Part shown: positions 22,353 to 28,453 of the stretch, one piece after another
How the letters are laid out: each line of letters begins with the position of its first letter
Numbering within the stretch: position 1 is the first letter of the stretch
Source of the DNA: Magnetospira sp.
GTDB taxonomy: Bacteria; Pseudomonadota; Alphaproteobacteria; Rhodospirillales; Magnetospiraceae
Assembly (NCBI GenBank): GCA_028277325.1
Contig: JANQGL010000067.1
Span: forward strand, 1 to 28,453
Reading direction: 5' to 3'
Length of the DNA stretch: 28,453 nt
Program-made: the position numbers and the translations under genes
Notes under the pieces: generated by a model
Seen by the model: the letters and a program-made list of their open reading frames with translations, nothing else
The model's database searches: none
Told to the model about the DNA's origin: nothing

Positions 22353-24158
22353 ATGCGTCTGGTTGCCGTCGCCGTCGTCCTGCTGATCGTCGCCGCGGCC
22401 GCGCGCGCCGAGGAGCCGCAATGGGTGCACGCCATCGCCATGCACGGCACGCCGAAATACGGCCCCGGCTTCGCCCATTTCGACTACGTCAATCCGGACG
22501 CGCCGAAAGGCGGCAAGGTGACGCTCGGCGCCATCGGCGGGTTCGACAGCCTCAACCCGTTCATCGCCCGGGGCGAGCCGGCGGACGGCACCGGCGGCCT
22601 CTACGATACCCTGACCGTCGCCGCCCGGGACGAGCCGTTCACCCGCTACGGCCTGCTGGCCGAGGCGATGCGGATGCCCGAGGACCGTGCGTGGATCGAG
22701 TTCCGGCTGCGCCCCGAGGCGCGCTGGCACGACGGTACGCCGATCACCGCCGAGGACGTGGTGTGGACCTTCGACACCCTGATCGGGAAGGGACAGCCGC
22801 TGTACCGGTTCTACTACGCCAACGTGGACCGGGTGACGGCGCTCGACGCGCGGACCGTGCGGTTCGATTTCAAGCCGGGCGAGAACCGCGAGCTGCCGCT
22901 GATCATTTCCGAGATCGCGATCCTGCCGAAGCATTACTGGGCGGACCGGGACTTCGCCGCCACCACCCTGGAGCCGCCGCTCGGCTCCGGCCCGTTCCGG
23001 ATCGTCGACCTGGAGGCCAACCGGTTCATCGAGTACGAGCGGGTGGCCGACTACTGGGGGCGCGACCTGCCGGCCAACGTCGGCCTGAACAACTTCGGCC
23101 GCCTGCGCTACGACTACTACCGCGACAGCACGGTGGCGGTGGAGGCGTTCAAGGCCGGGGCGTTCGATTTCCGAAGCGAGAACAGCTCGGCCACCTGGGC
23201 CAGCGGCTACGACATCCCCGAGGTGGCCGACGGCCGCATCGTCCGGGCGGAGGTGCCGAACCACGAGACGGCCGGCATGCAGGGCTTCGTGTTCAACACC
23301 CGCCGCGCCCTGTTCGAGGACCGGCGGGTGCGCCGGGCGCTGGCCTACGCGTTCGACTTCGAATGGTCCAACCGCAACCTGTTCCACGGCCAGTACACCC
23401 GCACCCGGTCGTATTTCGACAACTCGGACCTGGCCGCCACCGGCCTGCCGTCGGCGGCCGAGCTGGCGATCCTGGAGCCCTACCGGGGCCGCATCCCGGA
23501 CCAGGTCTTCACCACCGAATATCATCCGCCGCGAACCGCCGGCGACGGCCGCATCCTCGGCAACCTGCGGGTCGCCGACCGGCTGCTGAAGGAGGCCGGC
23601 TGGGTGGTCCGCGACAAGAAGCGGGTCCATGCCGGGACCGGGCAACCCTTCGCCTTCGAGATCATGCTGGTCAGCCCGCAGTTCGAGCGCATCGTGCTGC
23701 CGATGGCCAAGAACATGGAGCGCCTGGGCCTCGACGTCCGGGTGCGCACGGTGGACACCGCGCAGTACCTGGAGCGGCTGCGCGGCTTCGATTACGACAT
23801 GATCGTGTTCAACTTCGCCCAGTCCCTGTCGCCGGGCAACGAGCAACGCCTGTTCTGGGGCTCGGCGGCGGCCGACCAGCCGGGCAGCCGCAACTTCATC
23901 GGCATCCGGGATCCGGTGATCGACGAGCTGATCGAGCTGGTGATCGCGGCGCCGACCCGCGAGGACCTGGAGATCCGCTGCCGGGCGCTCGACCGGGTGC
24001 TGCAGTGGGGCCACTACCTGATCCCCAACTTCCACATCACCTACGACCGCCTGATCTACTGGAGCAAGTTCGGCCATCCGCCGCCGACCGAGCTGCGCGG
24101 CGCGGTGTTCGGGGCCTGGTGGGTCGACCCGGACAAGGCGGCGGCGCTGGGGAACTGA
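22353..24158 (+). CDS. YejA-like extracellular solute-binding protein (family 5)
   Basis: The 601-residue product has a Sec signal (residues 1-19, MRLVAVAVVLLIVAAAARA, cut before EEPQ) and is periplasmic. It is a family 5 (oligopeptide/YejA) solute-binding protein. NPDAPKGGKVTLGAIGGFDSLN, DDTPITAEDVVWTF-like DGTPITAEDVVWTFDTL, and LGSGPFRI are typical. YejA-type proteins deliver peptides such as microcin C to the YejBEF ABC transporter. No permease or ATPase gene of that set follows; the convergent ettA comes next. So this copy is either an orphan or pairs with a transporter elsewhere. AAGGAG 7 bases upstream gives a strong start. Confidence 0.92.
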   Translation: MRLVAVAVVLLIVAAAARAEEPQWVHAIAMHGTPKYGPGFAHFDYVNPDAPKGGKVTLGAIGGFDSLNPFIARGEPADGTGGLYDTLTVAARDEPFTRYGLLAEAMRMPEDRAWIEFRLRPEARWHDGTPITAEDVVWTFDTLIGKGQPLYRFYYANVDRVTALDARTVRFDFKPGENRELPLIISEIAILPKHYWADRDFAATTLEPPLGSGPFRIVDLEANRFIEYERVADYWGRDLPANVGLNNFGRLRYDYYRDSTVAVEAFKAGAFDFRSENSSATWASGYDIPEVADGRIVRAEVPNHETAGMQGFVFNTRRALFEDRRVRRALAYAFDFEWSNRNLFHGQYTRTRSYFDNSDLAATGLPSAAELAILEPYRGRIPDQVFTTEYHPPRTAGDGRILGNLRVADRLLKEAGWVVRDKKRVHAGTGQPFAFEIMLVSPQFERIVLPMAKNMERLGLDVRVRTVDTAQYLERLRGFDYDMIVFNFAQSLSPGNEQRLFWGSAAADQPGSRNFIGIRDPVIDELIELVIAAPTREDLEIRCRALDRVLQWGHYLIPNFHITYDRLIYWSKFGHPPPTELRGAVFGAWWVDPDKAAALGN

Positions 24159-24228
24159 CGCGCGACACCTTGGCCGCGCGGGCGTTGCGAGGACGACGAC
24201 CGGTGTCTCCCCGTGCCGCCCGCCCCGA

Positions 24229-24251
24229 CCCTCTCCCGTCACGGGGGAGGG
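24229..24251. terminator. bidirectional hairpin between yejA-like gene and ettA
   Basis: CCCTCTCCCG pairs with CGGGGGAGGG around a 3-base loop (TCA), with one T-G wobble. It sits in the 124-bp gap between convergent genes and is of the common C-rich/G-rich intergenic type that can terminate in both directions. I see no other feature in the gap. Confidence 0.6.
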
Positions 24252-24282
24252 ATTGGCGCCGCAAGGCGGGGGGACCAGCGCC

Positions 24283-25962
<1,680 letters not shown>

Positions 25963-25988
25963 CGGCGGGTCCTTGTGCGCGCGGTGTC

Positions 25989-25997
25989 GGGGGGGGG
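25989..25997. repeat. G9 homopolymer upstream of ettA
   Basis: Nine G on the plus strand (C9 on the coding strand of ettA) 27-35 bases upstream of the ettA start. Such tracts can slip in replication, and the length could affect expression. It could also be a consensus error. Confidence 0.6.
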
Positions 25998-26053
25998 TCC
26001 GGCCCCGAGTTGTACGGCAGGCGGCCGGTCGGGGCAAGGCGGGGATTGGCGCC

Positions 26054-28441
26054 CTACCCCACCAGATCCCGCCACCCCTGCTCGTCGAGCACGGTCAGGC
26101 CCAGCTCCTCCGCCTTCTTGAGCTTGGAGCCGGCGCCGGGGCCGGCGACGACGATGTCGGTCTTGGCCGACACCGAGCCGGCCACCTTGGCGCCCAGGGC
26201 CTCCGCGGTCGCCTTGGCCTCGGCCCGGGTCATGGTCTCCAGGGTGCCGGTGAACACCACCGTCTTGCCGGCCACCGGCGAGCCGTCGGTGGCGGGGGCG
26301 GCCATGTCCTCGACGACGACGAGGGGCCGTGCGGCCTCACCTTTCGAGGCGCGCTCCGTCCCCACCTCGGGACGAGGAGCACTCCGGTCCGACCCGTCCT
26401 CATGCTGAGGTGTGCGCGGAGCGCGCCTCGACGCATGAGGGCCGGCGGGTTCCAGGCAGGCGGGCGGGGGCGCGGCGCCGTCCCACACCAGGTCCCGCAG
26501 CACCGCCCGGTTATGGTCCTCGGCCAGGAAGGCCAGCAGGTCCCCGGTCATCGACGGGCCGATGCCGTCGATGTCGTTGAGCCTTTGCCGGGCCTCGCTG
26601 CCGATCACTTGCGCGGCGTCCATCTCGGCGAGCCAGTGGGCGAGGCTGCCGTAGTGGCGGGCCAGGGTCCGCGCGGTCGCCTGGCCGACCTGGCGGATGC
26701 CGAGGGCGTAGATGAAGCGGTCCAGCGGGATGCGGCGCCGGGCATCGATGGCGCGGATCAGGTTGTCGGCCGACCTCTCGCCCCAGCGCTCGCGGTCGAC
26801 CAGTTGGTCCCTGGTCAGGGTGAAGATGTCGGCCGGGCTCCTGATCAGGCCGTCCTCCCGGAACGCCTCCACCTGCCTGGCGCCCAGGCCCTCGATGTCG
26901 AAGGCGTCGCGCGACACGAAGTGCTTCAGGCGCTCCACCGCCTGGGCCGGGCAGATCAGCCCGCCGACGCAGCGCCGCGCCGCCGCGCCCTCCTCGCGCA
27001 GGGCGTCGGAGCCGCAGCGCGGGCAGCGGCGGGGGAAGGCGAAGGGACGGGTGCCGGCCGGGCGCCGCTCCGGGACCACGGCGACCACCTGCGGGATCAC
27101 GTCGCCGGCCCGCTGCACGATCACCGTGTCGCCGACCCGGATGTCCTTCTCGGCGATGGCGTCCTCGTTGTGCAGGGTGGCCCGCGCCACCACCACGCCG
27201 CCCACGGTGACCGGCTTCAGGTGGGCGACCGGGGTCAGGGTGCCGGTACGGCCCACCTGCACCTCGATCGCCTCGACCTCGGTGGTCGCCCGTTCGGCCG
27301 AGAACTTGTGGGCGATCGCCCAGCGCGGCGAGCGGGCCACCTGGCCGAGGCGCCTCTGCCAGTCGACCCGGTCGACCTTGCAGACCACCCCGTCGATGTC
27401 GTAGTCGAGGCGCGCCCGGCGGGCCTCCAGGTCGCGGTGCAGGGCCAGGGTCTCGGCCAGGTCGGCGCAGCGCCGGGAGTCCGGATTGACGGTGAACCCC
27501 CAGCCGCGCAGCCGCTCCAGGTAGTCGGCGTGGGTCGCGAACTCGGCGCCGATCACCTCGCCCCAGGCATAGGCGAACATCCTCAAGGGGCGCGACGCGG
27601 TCACCGCCGGGTCCTTCTGGCGCAGCGAACCGGCGGCGGCGTTGCGCGGGTTGGCGAAGGTCTTGGCCCCGCTCTCCGCCTGGCGGGCGTTCAACGCCGC
27701 GAAATCGGCCTTCGACATGTAGACCTCGCCGCGCACCTCCAGCACCTCCGGGAGTCCGGCGGAAGGGGCGGGGTCCGGGTCGTCCGCCGGCGGTCCGCCC
27801 GCGTGCTTCGAGGCAGGCTGCGCCTGCACCTCATGCTTCGAGGCGGGCTCCGTTCGCACCTCAGCATGAGGGCGGGTCGGGCCGGGGTGCTCCTCGTCCT
27901 GAGGGGCGCGCGGAGCGCGCCTCGAAGGGCGAGGCGCCCCCGTCAACACCTCCGGCACGTCGTCCAGGGTCCGCAGGTTGGCCGTCACGTCCTCGCCGGT
28001 GGTGCCGTCGCCGCGCGTCGCGCCGCGCGTGAGACGGCCGTTCTCGTAGCGCAGGGAGACCGACAGCCCGTCGATCTTCGGTTCCGCCATCAGGGCCACC
28101 GGTTCGTCGGCGTCCAATCCCAGGAAGCGGCGCACCCGGGCCACGAACTCGGCCACGTCCTGCTCGGTGAACGCGTTGCCCAGCGACAGCATGGGCACCG
28201 GGTGGGTGACCTTGGCGAAACCGGCGGCCGGCGCCGCGCCGACCCGTCGCGACGGACTGTCGGGGCGGACGAGAAGGGGGAAGCGGGCCTCGATCTCGGC
28301 GTTGCGGGCGACCAGCGCGTCGTAGTCGGCATCCGGGATCGTCGGCGCGTCGTCCCGGTGATAGGCGGTGTCGTGGGCCGCGATCTCGGCCGCCAGCGCG
28401 GCCAGTTCGGCCGCGGCGTCTTCCGACGTCAGGTCCGCCAC
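26054..28441 (-). CDS. ligA: NAD-dependent DNA ligase LigA with two repeat-derived insertions
   Basis: The product has 795 residues from a GTG at 28441, about 100 more than usual (~690). The true start might lie up to a few codons beyond the window edge. Domains: Ia (AAHDTAYHRDDAPTIPDADYD); adenylation domain with the lysine K122 in EPKIDG; OB fold (GRTGTLTPVAHLKPV); Cys4 zinc finger CPRCG...CVGGLICPAQ; helix-hairpin-helix region; and C-terminal BRCT (GKTVVFTGTLETMTRAEAKA). It joins nicks in replication and repair with NAD. The extra residues are two insertions, at about 170-229 in a surface loop of the adenylation domain and about 668-703 before BRCT. Each is built from palindromic repeats. 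All catalytic motifs are intact and there is no frameshift, so the enzyme is likely active. Confidence 0.95.
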   Translation of the reverse strand: MADLTSEDAAAELAALAAEIAAHDTAYHRDDAPTIPDADYDALVARNAEIEARFPLLVRPDSPSRRVGAAPAAGFAKVTHPVPMLSLGNAFTEQDVAEFVARVRRFLGLDADEPVALMAEPKIDGLSVSLRYENGRLTRGATRGDGTTGEDVTANLRTLDDVPEVLTGAPRPSRRAPRAPQDEEHPGPTRPHAEVRTEPASKHEVQAQPASKHAGGPPADDPDPAPSAGLPEVLEVRGEVYMSKADFAALNARQAESGAKTFANPRNAAAGSLRQKDPAVTASRPLRMFAYAWGEVIGAEFATHADYLERLRGWGFTVNPDSRRCADLAETLALHRDLEARRARLDYDIDGVVCKVDRVDWQRRLGQVARSPRWAIAHKFSAERATTEVEAIEVQVGRTGTLTPVAHLKPVTVGGVVVARATLHNEDAIAEKDIRVGDTVIVQRAGDVIPQVVAVVPERRPAGTRPFAFPRRCPRCGSDALREEGAAARRCVGGLICPAQAVERLKHFVSRDAFDIEGLGARQVEAFREDGLIRSPADIFTLTRDQLVDRERWGERSADNLIRAIDARRRIPLDRFIYALGIRQVGQATARTLARHYGSLAHWLAEMDAAQVIGSEARQRLNDIDGIGPSMTGDLLAFLAEDHNRAVLRDLVWDGAAPPPACLEPAGPHASRRAPRTPQHEDGSDRSAPRPEVGTERASKGEAARPLVVVEDMAAPATDGSPVAGKTVVFTGTLETMTRAEAKATAEALGAKVAGSVSAKTDIVVAGPGAGSKLKKAEELGLTVLDEQGWRDLVG
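26335..26440. repeat. repeat doublet B (43-20-43 bp) within ligA, before BRCT
   Basis: 26335-26377 and 26398-26440 are two copies of one 43-bp palindromic repeat in opposite orientation, separated by 20 bp. Each can fold: 26398-26440 pairs CCTCATGC with GCATGAGG, and an inner GCGCGC-type stem. On the minus strand the unit encodes residues 668-703 of LigA, starting PHASRRAPRTPQHE and ending ERASKGE. Confidence 0.9.
27799..27833. repeat. truncated extra copy of the palindromic repeat (A0)
   Basis: TGCTTCGAGGCAGGCTGCGC and flanks align with the first ~35 bases of the full 43-bp repeat, then run directly into the next copy (starting 27829), which lacks space for the right arm. It encodes the QAQPASKHA part of LigA, echoing EPASKHE just before it. 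Confidence 0.75.
27829..27934. repeat. repeat doublet A (43-20-43 bp) within ligA, adenylation domain
   Basis: 27829-27871 and 27892-27934 are inverted copies of the same 43-bp palindromic repeat, separated by 20 bp. Outer arms CCTCATGCT/AGCATGAGG (27829-27837 with 27863-27871) and CCTCGTCCT/AGGGCGAGG are visible, and 27902-27908 pairs with 27912-27918 (GGCGCGC/GCGCGCC region). The unit encodes LigA residues 170-205 (PRPSRRAPRAPQDE to EPASKHE). As a whole it is the inverse of doublet B. Confidence 0.9.
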
Positions 28442-28453
28442 CGGGCGGGCGCG

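Noticed and set aside
26335..27934. Frameshift or pseudogene in ligA
   Set aside because: The frame is open throughout, all catalytic, zinc and BRCT motifs are intact, and the extra length is fully explained by repeat units in codon phase.
27799..27934. CRISPR array
   Set aside because: The repeats are palindromic, inverted to each other, only two or three in number, and lie within a coding frame; no regular unique spacers.

Overview
The window is high-GC chromosomal DNA from an alphaproteobacterium, most likely Rhodospirillales or a near relative. This rests on the cytochrome c / kdsB / pheA cluster, the BigR/SqrR-type ArsR regulator, and 43-bp palindromic repeats of the kind scattered through alphaproteobacterial genomes. 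The species cannot be fixed from the sequence. I see no rRNA, tRNA or CRISPR array.

Layout. 1-1902 is the end of a dTDP-L-rhamnose operon (rfbB fragment, rfbD, rfbA). A J-domain protein (+) and a convergent lipoprotein (-) follow. 3390-4517 is compositionally different: two small coupled genes of unknown function, then a palindrome-rich segment that looks like a miniature transposable element (4199-4330). 4518-6359 encodes GTP-type PEP carboxykinase and ends at a strong hairpin shared with a convergent gene. 6487-8015 is a phage-like regulatory cassette: an S24/LexA-like repressor, two matching operator palindromes, and two ATGA-coupled genes transcribed away from it. Next come trpB2, a DUF1015 gene and a small unknown gene.

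11251-14907 encodes a 1218-residue c-di-GMP protein with an AmiC-like ligand-binding domain, two PAS regions, a degenerate GGDEF, an apparently active EAL and a C-terminal BLUF blue-light domain. It is followed by a class I glutamine amidotransferase, an AT-rich 365-bp intergenic region and a persulfide-sensor-type ArsR repressor. Then come an unknown conserved gene, pheA and kdsB (all -). Reading the other way are a membrane-anchored cytochrome c, an inositol-monophosphatase/HisN-type enzyme, a PAS-PAS-GGDEF diguanylate cyclase and a YejA-like solute-binding protein. ettA and ligA (-) close the window.

Most notable points. (1) ligA carries two in-frame insertions made of paired 43-bp palindromes (43-20-43 bp, 106 bp each). 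They lie in inverted orientation to each other yet are read in the same codon phase, adding a similar 36-residue peptide at two linkers. (2) The sensor/c-di-GMP/BLUF fusion has an unusual domain order. (3) The S24 repressor and its two target genes, one of them a candidate permuted-papain-fold cysteine enzyme, form a self-contained and possibly damage-inducible unit. (4) The 132-bp MITE-like segment lies upstream of the PEP carboxykinase gene.
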